NCBI RefSeq assembly: GCF_007860125.1 | Contig: NZ_SJPW01000007.1 | Location: forward strand, 310,001 to 374,000 | Length of the DNA: 64,000 nt | Reading direction: 5' to 3' | Origin: Rubripirellula tenax | GTDB lineage: Bacteria; Planctomycetota; Planctomycetia; Pirellulales; Pirellulaceae | Shown here: one piece after another, positions 1 to 9,675 of the stretch | Layout: each line of letters opens with the position of its first letter | Numbering within the stretch: the first letter of the stretch is position 1 | Notes under the pieces: generated by a model | Database searches by the model: none | What the model saw: the letters and a program-made list of their open reading frames with translations, nothing else | Told to the model about the DNA's origin: nothing | Program-made: the position numbers and the translations under genes

Positions 1-354
1 GAAATCCACGTCGCCGACCGCGGTTGATTTGGCGCCCTGCATCCCAAGAACGATGTCCCCATTCACCGAATGGTTGGATCGGTGACAGCAACACGTACTC
101 TGAGCACGTCGTGGCAGCCGATACTGCAATGCCAATGAACAATTACGACGCAATCGATTCAAGAGCTTTGCTCAATCCGATGCGTCGACGTTCGGTACAC
201 AGGACGGGACACTGCTGATTCGGGGCAGGTTGGCTGCATCGCGCCAACGCGAAATCCGCCTGTTCAGGAACAGCGAAAAACCTTCCTTGACAGCAATCCC
301 TGGATGTCAATACATTAGCACGTGTCAGTGGATTGACACACGAGCGGGTTTCCG
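1..354. other. Non-coding left edge with blaI promoter region
   Basis: I see no convincing gene in these bases. Short open frames on both strands have no recognisable composition, and the longest one (minus, 143-769) lies across the real blaI gene. The right half carries the promoter and dyad sites described separately. The first 250 bases may be the tail of an intergenic region whose other gene lies outside the window. Confidence 0.5.
287..339 (+). promoter_or_regulatory. Probable sigma-70 promoter and operator dyads of the blaI-blaR genes
   Basis: TTGACA (287-292) and TACATT (311-316) are separated by 18 bases and fit -35 and -10 boxes. Two inverted repeats lie on them: TTGACA-N12-TGTCAA (287-310), overlapping the -35 box and spacer, and GTGTCA-N6-TGACAC (322-339), where transcription should begin. 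BlaI-family repressors usually bind such dyads over their own promoter, so autoregulation by the downstream gene is inferred. Confidence 0.5.
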
Positions 355-756
355 ATGGCAAAGAAAAGACAGAAGGCTGAGCCGCTGAAGTTGGGGGCTC
401 GCGAGCGTCAGATTTTGGATGCGGTCTATCACGTGGGCCGGGCTTCGGTTTCGGATGTGCGGTCTTTGTTGAAGGACCCGCCCAGCTATTCGTCCGTCCG
501 CACGATGATGGGAATACTGGAAGAAAAAGGGTTCCTGCGCCGACATCGCGACGGAATTCGACATCGGTATTCAGCGACGAAATCGCGTGAGAGTGCTGGT
601 CGAAGTGCGATTGCACATTTGATGTCCACGTTCTTCGAAGGCTCGGCCAGCAAAATGTTTGCGGCACTGCTGGACGAATCGGCATCGCAGTTGACGGATG
701 ACGAACTTGCTCAATTGCAGCAGGCCATCGACAAAGCTCGTGAACAGGAATCCTAA
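355..756 (+). CDS. BlaI/MecI/CopY-family transcriptional repressor
   Basis: A protein of 133 residues, the usual length for the family. It has an N-terminal winged helix (about residues 12-80, with LGARERQILDAVY and the recognition-helix region YSSVRTMMGILEEKG) and a C-terminal dimerisation helix rich in acidic residues. In the family, the paired BlaR1 protease leads to cleavage of the repressor and derepression. The next gene encodes such a BlaR1-like protein and starts one base after the stop codon, so the two are almost certainly co-transcribed. In planctomycetes such pairs are numerous and not tied to beta-lactams; the signal here is unknown. Confidence 0.9.
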   Translation: MAKKRQKAEPLKLGARERQILDAVYHVGRASVSDVRSLLKDPPSYSSVRTMMGILEEKGFLRRHRDGIRHRYSATKSRESAGRSAIAHLMSTFFEGSASKMFAALLDESASQLTDDELAQLQQAIDKAREQES

Positions 757-757
757 G

Positions 758-3700
758 ATGCTGTGGCAATTGTTTTTTTTGGACGTCGCTTTGAAGTCGT
801 TTGTCGTGATGGCTGTCATCGCGATTTTGGTGGGCGTCAGCACACGATCATCCGCGGCGATCAAGCACCGAATGTGGACTCTCGGAATCGTGGGTGTCAT
901 GTTGGTTCCGTTGTGGAGTGCGTTGCTGCCGACCTGTCAACTTGCTCTCTTGCCCGCTGATGTGGTGACCGACGCGGACTCCATCGCGATGCAATCGGTT
1001 GCACCGGATCCTCAGGCGGCCAAGGTTTCGCGAGCCGAAATTGCGCCAGACTTTCCGCCCGCAAACGCCAACCCGATGATGCATGAATCGCCTGCCGCGA
1101 ATCTTGCTGGCCAAACCGATCCGTTCGCTTCGGTCGAACCGTCTCTCGCATCCACGACTCGAGAACTTTTACAAGCCGACTCGGATACTCCCGTCGCAAA
1201 GACTTCGCCGGATCAGTGGACGTCACGGTTACTGGTCGTTTGGACGATGGGCACCGTTGTCTTCATTCTGCCTTGGATCGTTCGAGGGATACGAACTCAG
1301 CGTTGGATCGCCAGCGGAGTTCCGGTTCAGGACACGGTCCTGAACTCACTGCACGACGAGGTTTGCCGCAGCTTGCATGTAAGTGGCTGTCCTGGACTGC
1401 TACAGTGCCCCGACTTGACGATGCCGTGCGCTGCGGGATGGTTTCGCCCGGTCGTAATGTTGCCCAGCGCCGCGATCGCTTGGCCGGTCGGTCGTTTGCG
1501 ACCGGTTCTATTGCACGAAACGGCTCATGTGGTTCGCCATGATATGTTGATCCAATCGTTGGCGGAGCTTTGCCGAGCAGTTTACTGGTTCAACCCGCTC
1601 GTATGGCTTGCCGTTTCGCGAATGCCACTGGAGCGTGAACAAGCTTGTGACGATCACGTGCTTCAATCGGGAGTCGAAGCAAGCGACTATGCCCAGGTTT
1701 TGCTGGATGTCGCCAAAGACTTTCGACGCGATCAACGTGGCGTCGGCTTGGCGATGGCTCGCCCAAACGACTTGCCCCGTCGAATGAAATCGCTACTCGA
1801 CAAAACGCGGTCCCACATTCCGTTGAGACGATCCACTGCGATTCTAATGTTGATCGCAACGCTATGGGTCAGCGGCGCGACATCCGCAGTTCGATTGGTA
1901 GCCAAGGCCCAAGATGCCACGGCGGATCCCACCCTTGTCGAAGGATCCGATCAATGGATCGAAGGTGCCGGCGAATCCTTAAAGATTCGTGTGCGTGGCG
2001 AAGTGGTGAATGCCGAGGGTCAGCCCGTGATGGATCCTGATGTCAAATTCACTCTGCGAACAGCAAACAACGACACAACGGTCATCCAGCCCATCATTCG
2101 AGGCAGCCAATTCGAGATTTGGATCCCAGCCGCGAAATCTGACTGGTACGGATTGAATGTCGAGTGCCAGCAAGGCGACGAACTGTCAAATCAGTATTTT
2201 GGCCGTAATCAGATTCGGAAGTTGGCAGCCGATCCGATGCGACTCAGGCTCAGGAAACCAGACCGTGCCGTTTCCATTTTGGTGACGCATGAAGACAAGC
2301 CGGTCGCGAACGCGAAAGTGAAACTGGCGATCGAAGTCAATCGCTCAACGACGGCGACGACCGACGACCAAGGCTTGGTGGATGTGGATCTGTATCCCAA
2401 CGAGAACCTCGGCGCGATTACCGCTTGGACAGACGACGCAACGAATGGCACCCTCATCGGCGGTTATCAATTCGATCGTCAGCCAATCCGCGATCGAAAC
2501 GAGTCAATTCAAACGGTTGAATTGCACCGTTGCCGCGATCAAGTCATCCGCATGATTGATGTTGGTGGCAAGCCAATCGAAGGCGTCAAGTTCCGAATGC
2601 AAGTTGCAACGCCGCCGCCCAACTTCAACTATCTGGGCATTGTGGAAGACGAAAACTTGACGACCGATGACAAGGGCGAGGCAACCGCTCGTTGGTTTCC
2701 GGATTGGCCGGATGTGCATCGCTATGCGGAAATCATTGGGGACAAATGGTTCGTTTTCAAAAAGGCAGAGCTGGTTGATGACACCTTGGTCGTGACGCTC
2801 AAGCCGCGGGTGTCGCGAAAACGAGTGAAGGGAAAGCTAGTATCGGGTGACGCGAACGTTGATCCGTCCAGGCTTGCCGGAGTTTCGGTCTACGCCAGCA
2901 GCTTTCAAGCAGAACGCGAGGACGAATTTGATGCCCGTTACGCTCTAACGAACGAGGAGGGTGAATTTTGGATCGACGCGTTACCGGGATCAACGTATTC
3001 CATCTGCGTGACCGACCCTGATCTGGTGAGCGATTACGCCGATGCTGTTCTGTTTGATCCCGATACGAATCAGGCGAATTCACCAACGCTCAAACTGCTA
3101 CGCGGCGTCTTGGCTACCGTCAAGCTTACCTCGGGTCCGGACATGTCTCCGATCGCCAACCAATACGTTCAATTCCGTGCCAATCACAGTTTCAAGTGGA
3201 TCGAAGATGGCAAAGAAAGGTCTGGCACAGGTGGCCGAGGAAACAGTGCGACCACAGATGCCGACGGCGTTGCAACGGCTTTGTTCGCGCCGGGGATGGT
3301 TGCAGTCAACGTTTACCAGCCGGAGTGGCGATCATCCGGGTCCTTGGAGCTTTCCGAAGGCGGTGAGAATTCGATCACCCTGCATCGCGAAATTTCCGAG
3401 TCGCGTGAGGTGACTGGGCGTGTCGTGATGGCGGGCCAGGGATCGGAAGAATCGCTCGCTCCGCCGGGACCATGCGAACTAACGATCGGAGCTTTGGATG
3501 GGAAGACGCGTGACGAACGAACCATGAAAACGAATGCAGTCGGCATGTTTTCGCTCAACACGATTGCCACAAAACTGGGAGCATTTGCGATCACGGAAGA
3601 TCAAGCTTTCGCGGGGTCCGTTGTTTCGGATCGACTGGCGGAACCTCTCAAGATCACGATGCGGCCGACGAAACATTTCATCGCTCGACTGGTCGACGCC

Positions 3701-4786
3701 GACGGAAAACCTGTCATCGGACGCAAGGTCACTGCATTGGTTCGAATGAAAGACACACGCGATGTTCAAAAAACCAACGCGATGGGAATGATTGAGTTTC
3801 CAACTTCATTTACAGGGATCAAGCGAATCGGAACAACAAACCAACGGGGGGAAGTCTCGTTGCCTGCCTTACCCACAAGTTTGCCAATCACCTTTTACGC
3901 TGACGGCCAAGATTGGCAGGTTGGCGAGGCATTCCTGGAATCGAGCGAGACGCGGCCGGTAGCGCAATGGAAACTACAAGGAGTAGGCGCGAACTCATCA
4001 ACGACACCCAAATCGAATGCGAAGCGTTGGTCGGAAATACTACGCAACGGCAGGCTCGGCGGCTATCGTCCGCTGCTGATTGCCTGGGAGGATTCGGATG
4101 AAGTCAAGCATTTCGTCAATGAAAATCTCGTCGGCCCCCGCAAGCATCCCGTCGCTGCTCGGTTCATGTCGATGACCTACGAAGTTGGCAACGACACTGA
4201 TTTTGAAACGGAGCTAAACGTGCAAAGACCGGGTGCCGGAACGGTGACCGCAATCGCGTTTGACCAGAAGGGAACAGAAATCGATCGCCACACGTTTGTG
4301 GTCGACGATGCAAATAGTGTGGAACAAACGAAAGAGTTCCTGAACGCGAATGCCGGCCCCAAAGCAGACGTCCAGCAGGCTTGGGATCGGGCGTTTACGA
4401 TTGCAAAGAAAACAGATCGCCGAGTCTGGGTACGCATCGGCGGTCGTTACTGTGGCCCTTGTTTCGCGTTGTCACGATTGCTTGACGATCACAAGTTAGC
4501 GTTGAGCAAGGATTTCGTGATGCTGAAGCTGGATGACGGGGACCGTACGGACCACCCCGACATCTTTGATCGTCTGACGCGGGGCCAACACTACGGCATC
4601 CCATTTCATGTGATCTATGATGCCAACGGCAAGCGGTTGATCGACAGCGACGGTCCAATGGGCAACATCGGATCGCCATCCAGCTTCGAAGGCATCAAGC
4701 ATTTCAAACGCATGCTTGATGCCGGCCGTCAGCGGATGGCTGACGATCAAATCGATGCGATCGTTTCTAGTATCGAAGAGTCCTAG
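758..4786 (+). CDS. BlaR1-like M56 membrane metallopeptidase with large repeat region and C-terminal thioredoxin fold
   Basis: A 1342-residue protein, more than twice the length of ordinary BlaR1. The N-terminal part has membrane segments (about 1-30, 45-70, 155-175 and a last one near 350-375) and the zinc motif HETAH at residues 253-257, followed by EREQACDD, which supplies the third ligand as in M56 peptidases. Residues of about 400-1190 resemble repeated carboxypeptidase-regulatory (beta-sandwich) domains with phrases such as GKPV and TDDQGLVDVDL. The last 140 residues look like a thioredoxin fold with a CGPC redox motif at 1232-1235 and a GIPFH segment that fits the cis-proline loop. The start at 758, one base after the blaI stop, was preferred over an upstream in-frame start at 698 inside blaI. 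Inferred: an extracellular sensor, possibly redox-responsive, that relieves BlaI repression. Confidence 0.85.
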   Translation: MLWQLFFLDVALKSFVVMAVIAILVGVSTRSSAAIKHRMWTLGIVGVMLVPLWSALLPTCQLALLPADVVTDADSIAMQSVAPDPQAAKVSRAEIAPDFPPANANPMMHESPAANLAGQTDPFASVEPSLASTTRELLQADSDTPVAKTSPDQWTSRLLVVWTMGTVVFILPWIVRGIRTQRWIASGVPVQDTVLNSLHDEVCRSLHVSGCPGLLQCPDLTMPCAAGWFRPVVMLPSAAIAWPVGRLRPVLLHETAHVVRHDMLIQSLAELCRAVYWFNPLVWLAVSRMPLEREQACDDHVLQSGVEASDYAQVLLDVAKDFRRDQRGVGLAMARPNDLPRRMKSLLDKTRSHIPLRRSTAILMLIATLWVSGATSAVRLVAKAQDATADPTLVEGSDQWIEGAGESLKIRVRGEVVNAEGQPVMDPDVKFTLRTANNDTTVIQPIIRGSQFEIWIPAAKSDWYGLNVECQQGDELSNQYFGRNQIRKLAADPMRLRLRKPDRAVSILVTHEDKPVANAKVKLAIEVNRSTTATTDDQGLVDVDLYPNENLGAITAWTDDATNGTLIGGYQFDRQPIRDRNESIQTVELHRCRDQVIRMIDVGGKPIEGVKFRMQVATPPPNFNYLGIVEDENLTTDDKGEATARWFPDWPDVHRYAEIIGDKWFVFKKAELVDDTLVVTLKPRVSRKRVKGKLVSGDANVDPSRLAGVSVYASSFQAEREDEFDARYALTNEEGEFWIDALPGSTYSICVTDPDLVSDYADAVLFDPDTNQANSPTLKLLRGVLATVKLTSGPDMSPIANQYVQFRANHSFKWIEDGKERSGTGGRGNSATTDADGVATALFAPGMVAVNVYQPEWRSSGSLELSEGGENSITLHREISESREVTGRVVMAGQGSEESLAPPGPCELTIGALDGKTRDERTMKTNAVGMFSLNTIATKLGAFAITEDQAFAGSVVSDRLAEPLKITMRPTKHFIARLVDADGKPVIGRKVTALVRMKDTRDVQKTNAMGMIEFPTSFTGIKRIGTTNQRGEVSLPALPTSLPITFYADGQDWQVGEAFLESSETRPVAQWKLQGVGANSSTTPKSNAKRWSEILRNGRLGGYRPLLIAWEDSDEVKHFVNENLVGPRKHPVAARFMSMTYEVGNDTDFETELNVQRPGAGTVTAIAFDQKGTEIDRHTFVVDDANSVEQTKEFLNANAGPKADVQQAWDRAFTIAKKTDRRVWVRIGGRYCGPCFALSRLLDDHKLALSKDFVMLKLDDGDRTDHPDIFDRLTRGQHYGIPFHVIYDANGKRLIDSDGPMGNIGSPSSFEGIKHFKRMLDAGRQRMADDQIDAIVSSIEES

Positions 4787-4797
4787 CGACCGAGACA

Positions 4798-5445
4798 TCA
4801 ATTGCTTTGCTGCGATGCGACGCGAGCGATGATTGAGGCGGGTACGGAGCGCCGTTCCAGCAATTGCTGTATCCGCCGTGGTCGAAGCAGAACGTCTGCT
4901 TGGACGCGTCTTACGTAGTGGCCCGCCGCGGGATGATGGTCGCCCAGTCCCACGTCGGCACAGTTGGATCGAACCGCTTCAACCAAGTGCTCGCCGAGCA
5001 GACCGATCGACGCGAACGTTTGCTTCAGACTCTCGACGACTTGACTCAAGTCTTGCCGGGAACCTTCGACGTCGCCAGTCTCGGCAGTTGTTTCCCCCGA
5101 TAACTTGACGATCGCAAGTCGGCCGACGGGAACGACACTGGCACGACATTCCGCATTCACATCGCGGATGATTTGAACGCAAGTCGAGCACAACCATTGT
5201 GAAAAACGCGATCCACTACGAAGTGGAACTGCGGCACACGCATGACACAGTGTTGTCGCTTCGTTGTAATCGTACTGCGTCCAACGGTTGTCGCTGGTTC
5301 GGCGGCAACGGCACGACTGGTCAACACTTTGACCTCGCGAAAAAAATTGCCCGAACAATCCGCCGCAGTCGCGGCAGATCTTCATCAGCGACACCTGCGC
5401 CCAACTGTGTTCCCAATGCCCCGTGTCGCAGAAATTGTTACTCAT
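4798..5445 (-). CDS. Hypothetical Cys-rich zinc-ribbon-like protein
   Basis: A protein of about 215 residues. The N-terminal half carries several cysteine pairs (CRDC, CRC, CHAC, CSTC) that look like two zinc-ribbon knuckles; the C-terminal half is helical and charged. I do not recognise a family. The chosen start gives an N-terminus MSNNFCDTGHW; an upstream in-frame start at 5529 would add 28 residues of unlikely composition. It converges on the BlaR1-like gene with only 11 bases between the stop codons. It could be a zinc-binding regulatory protein, but no function can be assigned. Confidence 0.5.
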   Translation of the reverse strand: MSNNFCDTGHWEHSWAQVSLMKICRDCGGLFGQFFSRGQSVDQSCRCRRTSDNRWTQYDYNEATTLCHACAAVPLRSGSRFSQWLCSTCVQIIRDVNAECRASVVPVGRLAIVKLSGETTAETGDVEGSRQDLSQVVESLKQTFASIGLLGEHLVEAVRSNCADVGLGDHHPAAGHYVRRVQADVLLRPRRIQQLLERRSVPASIIARVASQQSN

Positions 5446-5715
5446 CAAAACCCTTCTTCCAGTCAAAGTTAGAAAGAGAGGGGAGAACGCCTGATGCGGT
5501 GAGTCCGTTTTGTTGCCGGCCGGCCGCATGTCTGTTTCGCAACAGAATCCACCTTGCCCGGACGGGGCAGGTTGGAGAGGGCGTTCACCCTGCTCAACAT
5601 GTCATCGATGCTCAAGACGTGTGAACATCGGCGTCGTACACCGCGTCACTACGCAGGTGCCGTACAGAAAGAGGGAGCCGCAACTTCACGACAAGGTTCA
5701 CGAATCGATCGGAGA

Positions 5716-6180
5716 TTAGTAACCGCAGGCTGTCCAGATCAGCGCGTCGTCACGAACGCAGGAGTACCCTTTGCCGATCAATTGGCGAACCAGGATTTCC
5801 TGGTGGTCGACGTCGAACTGCAAGATACTGCCGTCGTGGGCCGTATCCAGCAGAACACCATATTGCTTTTGCAAATCATGAGGGAACCAATCCGCTAGGT
5901 CACGTTCAGGAAAAGCGGGCCAAAACCCGTCGTGATAACCGGGAATCTGGTCATCCGAAAACGGAGTTTGGTCGTCGATCGATGCCAACTCGTCTTCCAA
6001 ATATTCAAGCAGCGATTTCGGACACCGCTCGCGGAACTCGCCCCAGGTTTCGGACGAGCTTGCAGCTGCGTAGGCCATCGCGTTTTCACGAGCGTCGTTT
6101 TCGAGGATGAAGACGACGGACTCGACTCCATCGATCGGCATCACACCAAAAACAATTGCTAATTTCTCAGTTTTGCTCAT
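5716..6180 (-). CDS. Hypothetical acidic protein
   Basis: A 154-residue soluble protein, acidic and rich in Asp and aromatic residues (phrases DDQIPGYHDGFWP and ERDLADWFPHDL), with no membrane segment or signal peptide. I do not recognise a family. The start at 6180 (MSKTEKL) was preferred to 6291 because the upstream residues look non-coding; no Shine-Dalgarno is visible. It shares strand with the next gene on the left, but 270 bases without a gene lie between them, so an operon is doubtful. Confidence 0.5.
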   Translation of the reverse strand: MSKTEKLAIVFGVMPIDGVESVVFILENDARENAMAYAAASSSETWGEFRERCPKSLLEYLEDELASIDDQTPFSDDQIPGYHDGFWPAFPERDLADWFPHDLQKQYGVLLDTAHDGSILQFDVDHQEILVRQLIGKGYSCVRDDALIWTACGY

Positions 6181-6359
6181 GTGCCTTGGTTTGACGAAAG
6201 GGTTGGTTTGGAATCGCTCACAGTCCATTATCGACCATGATGACCAGGGGCTTTGCATCGACCAGTAAAACTTATCCGGTTTTGTGGACAAAAAATCCTC
6301 CCCCCAATGTGGACCGAAGAGTGATTCGCCCAGGCTCCGGTTTTTGTTATGTTCAAAAG

Positions 6360-7388
6360 ATGATTACTTATCATCTCAAAGGCCCTGGCGGGTTGGCATC
6401 GTTGCAGCCCATTGTCGTCGACGATCCGTCACCGGGTTCGGACGACGTTGTGATTCAATCGCGGGCTTGGTCGCTGAACTACCGAGACCTAGCCATGCCT
6501 TCGGGTGGCTACGTTCGAAACGACAAGATCAAGCATTCGCCACCGCTTGTACCGCTTTCGGATGTTGCCGGACAGGTCGTCGCGGTTGGCTCGGGCGTCA
6601 CTCGGTTTCGTGTTGGCGATCGCGTGATGGCCAGTTTTTTTCGTGACTGGGTCGATGGAGATCTAGATCACGAACAGATCGGTTCGGCACTTGGCGGTGC
6701 GATCGACGGCGTCCTGTCCGAGAAGGTTTGCTTGCCCCAGCGTGCCTGGGTCCAAACGCCCGCGAATCTTACGGACGTGCAAGCGGCGACACTCCCATGC
6801 GCCGCGGTGACGGCATGGCACGCCTTTGAGCTGGGACCTTTGCGAATGGGTCAGACGGTATTGCTGCTGGGCACCGGCGGCGTTTCCATTTTCGCGCTGC
6901 AATTGGCCAAGATCGCTGGCGCCAAGGTCATCATCACCAGCAGCAGCGACGAAAAGCTTGCCCGTGCGAAGTCCATGGGCGCCGACGAAACGATCAACTA
7001 CCGCGACATCCCAGACTGGGACAAACGGGTCCGCGAATTGACCGATGACGTCGGCGTCGACCATGTGATCGAAGTCGGTGGCGCCGGTACCCTAGAAAAA
7101 TCGCTTCGGTCCGCCCGGGTCAGCGGTACGATTTCGCTGATCGGCATCCTGTCGGGGCGTGTGGATCAGAATCCGTCGATGCTTCCCGCCCTTTTCAACC
7201 GCATTACTGTCCGCGGGATCTATGTGGGCAGCCGTCGGATGTTCGAAGACCTTTGTCGATCGATTGACGTCAATGGGTTGGTTCCGGTTGTCGATCGAAC
7301 GTTCGCGTTTGAGGACGCGCGGGCGGCCTACGAGTATCTGCAAAGTGGAAAGCACTTCGGCAAGGTCGTGATCGAAGCGCCGAAGTGA
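6360..7388 (+). CDS. Zinc-independent-looking medium-chain dehydrogenase/reductase (quinone oxidoreductase-like)
   Basis: A 342-residue member of the medium-chain dehydrogenase family. The N-terminal GroES-like part contains NYRDLAMPSGGY and PLSDVAGQVVAVG. The Rossmann part has LLLGTGGVS followed by the beta-strand IITSSS and the family phrase KSMGADETINY. The structural-zinc cysteine cluster of true alcohol dehydrogenases is absent, as in quinone oxidoreductase-type members. Known for the family: NAD(P)H-dependent reduction or oxidation of small carbonyls, alcohols or quinones; the substrate here is unknown. The ATG at 6360 begins at the normal family N-terminus; an upstream start at 6237 would add 41 atypical residues. 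Confidence 0.85.
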   Translation: MITYHLKGPGGLASLQPIVVDDPSPGSDDVVIQSRAWSLNYRDLAMPSGGYVRNDKIKHSPPLVPLSDVAGQVVAVGSGVTRFRVGDRVMASFFRDWVDGDLDHEQIGSALGGAIDGVLSEKVCLPQRAWVQTPANLTDVQAATLPCAAVTAWHAFELGPLRMGQTVLLLGTGGVSIFALQLAKIAGAKVIITSSSDEKLARAKSMGADETINYRDIPDWDKRVRELTDDVGVDHVIEVGGAGTLEKSLRSARVSGTISLIGILSGRVDQNPSMLPALFNRITVRGIYVGSRRMFEDLCRSIDVNGLVPVVDRTFAFEDARAAYEYLQSGKHFGKVVIEAPK

Positions 7389-7478
7389 ATCGGCTGATGT
7401 TGCGGCGGTTATTCAGATCGTCACGCTCGACCTCTCGTTCGAATCCACCGCAGATTTTCCGTTCACGAAATTTCAACC

Positions 7479-8420
7479 ATGAATCAATCACGTTCCCCAA
7501 GCCGGACGCCCGCTAGGTTTGCCGACTGGTTGGGTCTGATCCGATTCAGCCACACGATCTTTGCGCTTCCGTTTGCCGCGTTGGCGACTGTGCTGGCCAT
7601 GACTTCGCCACTTTCGTCGGGGTCGACTCCGGCGTTTCGGCTGCGGGATATTTTGGGCATTTTGTTTTGCATGGTTTTCGCGCGCAGCGCCGCCATGGCG
7701 TTCAACCGCCTGGTGGACCAAGCAATCGATGCGAAAAACCCTCGCACGGCAGGCCGCCATTTGCCGGCGGGTATTTTGGGGCGTGGCCAGGTTTGGTTTT
7801 TTACGCTCTTATGCGCCGCCGGCTTTGTGGGCTCGACCTTACTGTTCCTACCCAATCGAGCACCTCTGATTGCGTCGATTCCAGTTCTTTTGTTTTTGTG
7901 CGGCTATAGCTTGGCGAAGCGATTCACGTCCGCGGCGCACCTGTGGCTAGGCGTCGCCCTTAGCCTTTCGCCCATTTGCGTTTGGTTGGCCATTCGCGGC
8001 GGGGAAGTGCTCCTTCATCCGGCGGACTGGATTTGTCCGCTCGTATTGGCGTCGGTCGTGGCGGCCTGGGTTACCGGTTTCGACATCATCTATGCATGCC
8101 AGGATGCCGATTTCGATTCGCAAACGGGGCTGTTCAGTGTTCCGGCTCGGTTCGGAATCGAGGGTGCGTTTCGCATCGCTCGAGCGTCGCACATCGTGAT
8201 GCTAGTCTTGCTGGCGGTGCTGTTGTGGGCGGGACGGCCCAGCGGGCTCGGGGGGCTGTTCGGAATCGCATGCTTGGTGGTCGCGGGATTGGTTTGGCGT
8301 CAGCACACGTTGGTACGGCCCGGCGATCTCGATCGAGTCAATCAAGCTTTTTTCGACACCAATGCGTCGATCAGCGTATTGTTGCTGGTGGCGGGAACCA
8401 TCGATTGCCTGTGGCTGTGA
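7479..8420 (+). CDS. mqnP: UbiA-family prenyltransferase, probably menaquinone MqnP
   Basis: A 313-residue integral membrane protein with about eight or nine hydrophobic helices. The first Asp-rich motif reads NRLVDQAIDAKNPRTAGR, the usual prenyl-diphosphate and Mg-binding site; a second Asp-rich segment is DIIYACQDADFD. UbiA-family enzymes attach a polyprenyl chain to an aromatic acid. The downstream gene is mqnE, and in the futalosine pathway of menaquinone synthesis a UbiA-type enzyme (MqnP) is commonly encoded beside it, so the substrate is inferred to be 1,4-dihydroxy-6-naphthoate or a close relative. A ubiquinone-type UbiA is the alternative. Confidence 0.8.
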   Translation: MNQSRSPSRTPARFADWLGLIRFSHTIFALPFAALATVLAMTSPLSSGSTPAFRLRDILGILFCMVFARSAAMAFNRLVDQAIDAKNPRTAGRHLPAGILGRGQVWFFTLLCAAGFVGSTLLFLPNRAPLIASIPVLLFLCGYSLAKRFTSAAHLWLGVALSLSPICVWLAIRGGEVLLHPADWICPLVLASVVAAWVTGFDIIYACQDADFDSQTGLFSVPARFGIEGAFRIARASHIVMLVLLAVLLWAGRPSGLGGLFGIACLVVAGLVWRQHTLVRPGDLDRVNQAFFDTNASISVLLLVAGTIDCLWL

Positions 8421-8499
8421 ACTTGCTAGTTGCCTGAGCGCAGCGCAATCCGGTTGCTAGACTAGGCCGGCAAAACGCATCCCACGAAGATTTTGGAAG

Positions 8500-9645
8500 A
8501 TGATGAACGCGACTGAACGTGCTGCCCGATTTCGAGAAATTCGCGATAAGGTCGAAGCCGACCAGCGATTGAGCCTCGACGATGGCATCTTTCTTTACGA
8601 TCCACAGGTTTCACTGCAAGCGGTCGGCGAGTTGGCCAATTTCGTTCGCGAGCGAAAAAACGGGAACGTCGGCTACTTCAACATCAACACGCACCTGAAT
8701 CCGACCAACGTGTGCGTGTACCGATGCCGGTTTTGCGCGTTTCGAAGCGATCTGCGTGACCCCAAGGGGTACGTGATGAGCGACGACCAGATCATCGCTC
8801 GCGGGCGTGAAGCGACGGAAAACGGTTGCACCGAGATGCACATCGTCGGCGGGCTTCACCACCAAAAACCGTACGAGTGGTATCGCCATCTGATCGAGTT
8901 GCTGCACGAAAATTTCCCGCAGATTCACCTGAAGGGCTGGACCGCGGTTGAAATCAATTGGTTCGAGTTTCAGACCAAAAAATCCGTGCGCTGGGTATTA
9001 GAAGATTTGCGTTCGGCCGGACTGGGCAGCATGCCCGGCGGAGGCGCGGAGATTTTTCACCCGGAAGTTCGTGACCAATTGTGCGAACACAAAGCCAACA
9101 CGCACGCGTGGTTGGACATTCACCGAACGGCGCACCAAATCGGACTGCGAACGAATTGCACAATGCTTTATGGTCACGTCGAGAATGCGTTTCATCGCAT
9201 CGACCACCTGCTGCGTCTACGCGAACTCCAAGACGAAACGGGCGGCTTCCAAGTTTTCATTCCGTTGGCATTTCACCCCGAAAACACCAAGCTTTCGGAT
9301 CTCAAGAAACCATCGGCGCTGATGGATCTGCGAACGATGGCGATCAGCCGACTGATGCTGGATAACGTCCAACACGTCAAGGCATACTGGATCATGCTGG
9401 GGATCGAGACGGCCCAAACGGCACTCGCTTACGGTGCCGATGACATCGACGGAACGGTTCGTCACGAGTTGATTTACCATGATGCCGGCGCGACGACACC
9501 AGAGTGCTTGTCGGTCGATGACATCAAGCAATTGATCGTCGAAGCGGGTCGGGATCCCGTCGAACGCGACACTGTCTACAACCGGGTGCAACGGGACCCG
9601 AGCGACTTTACGAAATGGTCGATCGATGAGTTGGCGACTGTCTAG
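8500..9645 (+). CDS. mqnE: Aminofutalosine synthase MqnE (radical SAM)
   Basis: A 381-residue radical SAM enzyme. The iron-sulfur motif CxxxCxxC appears as CVYRCRFC near residue 70. The phrases MHIVGGLHHQKPYEWY, GGGAEIFHPEVR and LYGHVENAFHRIDH are characteristic of the MqnE/MqnC group, with GGAEIF typical of MqnE. The enzyme joins SAM-derived adenosyl to the enolpyruvyl group of 3-(1-carboxyvinyl)oxybenzoate to form aminofutalosine, an early step of the futalosine menaquinone route. Two ATG codons in a row (8500, 8503) make the start ambiguous by one residue; a GGAAG lies just before them. The other mqn genes are not in this window. Confidence 0.88.
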   Translation: MMNATERAARFREIRDKVEADQRLSLDDGIFLYDPQVSLQAVGELANFVRERKNGNVGYFNINTHLNPTNVCVYRCRFCAFRSDLRDPKGYVMSDDQIIARGREATENGCTEMHIVGGLHHQKPYEWYRHLIELLHENFPQIHLKGWTAVEINWFEFQTKKSVRWVLEDLRSAGLGSMPGGGAEIFHPEVRDQLCEHKANTHAWLDIHRTAHQIGLRTNCTMLYGHVENAFHRIDHLLRLRELQDETGGFQVFIPLAFHPENTKLSDLKKPSALMDLRTMAISRLMLDNVQHVKAYWIMLGIETAQTALAYGADDIDGTVRHELIYHDAGATTPECLSVDDIKQLIVEAGRDPVERDTVYNRVQRDPSDFTKWSIDELATV

Positions 9646-9675
9646 GCGATGCGTATCGGCAGGCTGATTTCGCGA

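Noticed and set aside
7436-7452. GTTCGAATCC resembling a tRNA T-loop
   Set aside because: The flanking bases do not form the T stem, and no anticodon or acceptor stem is nearby.
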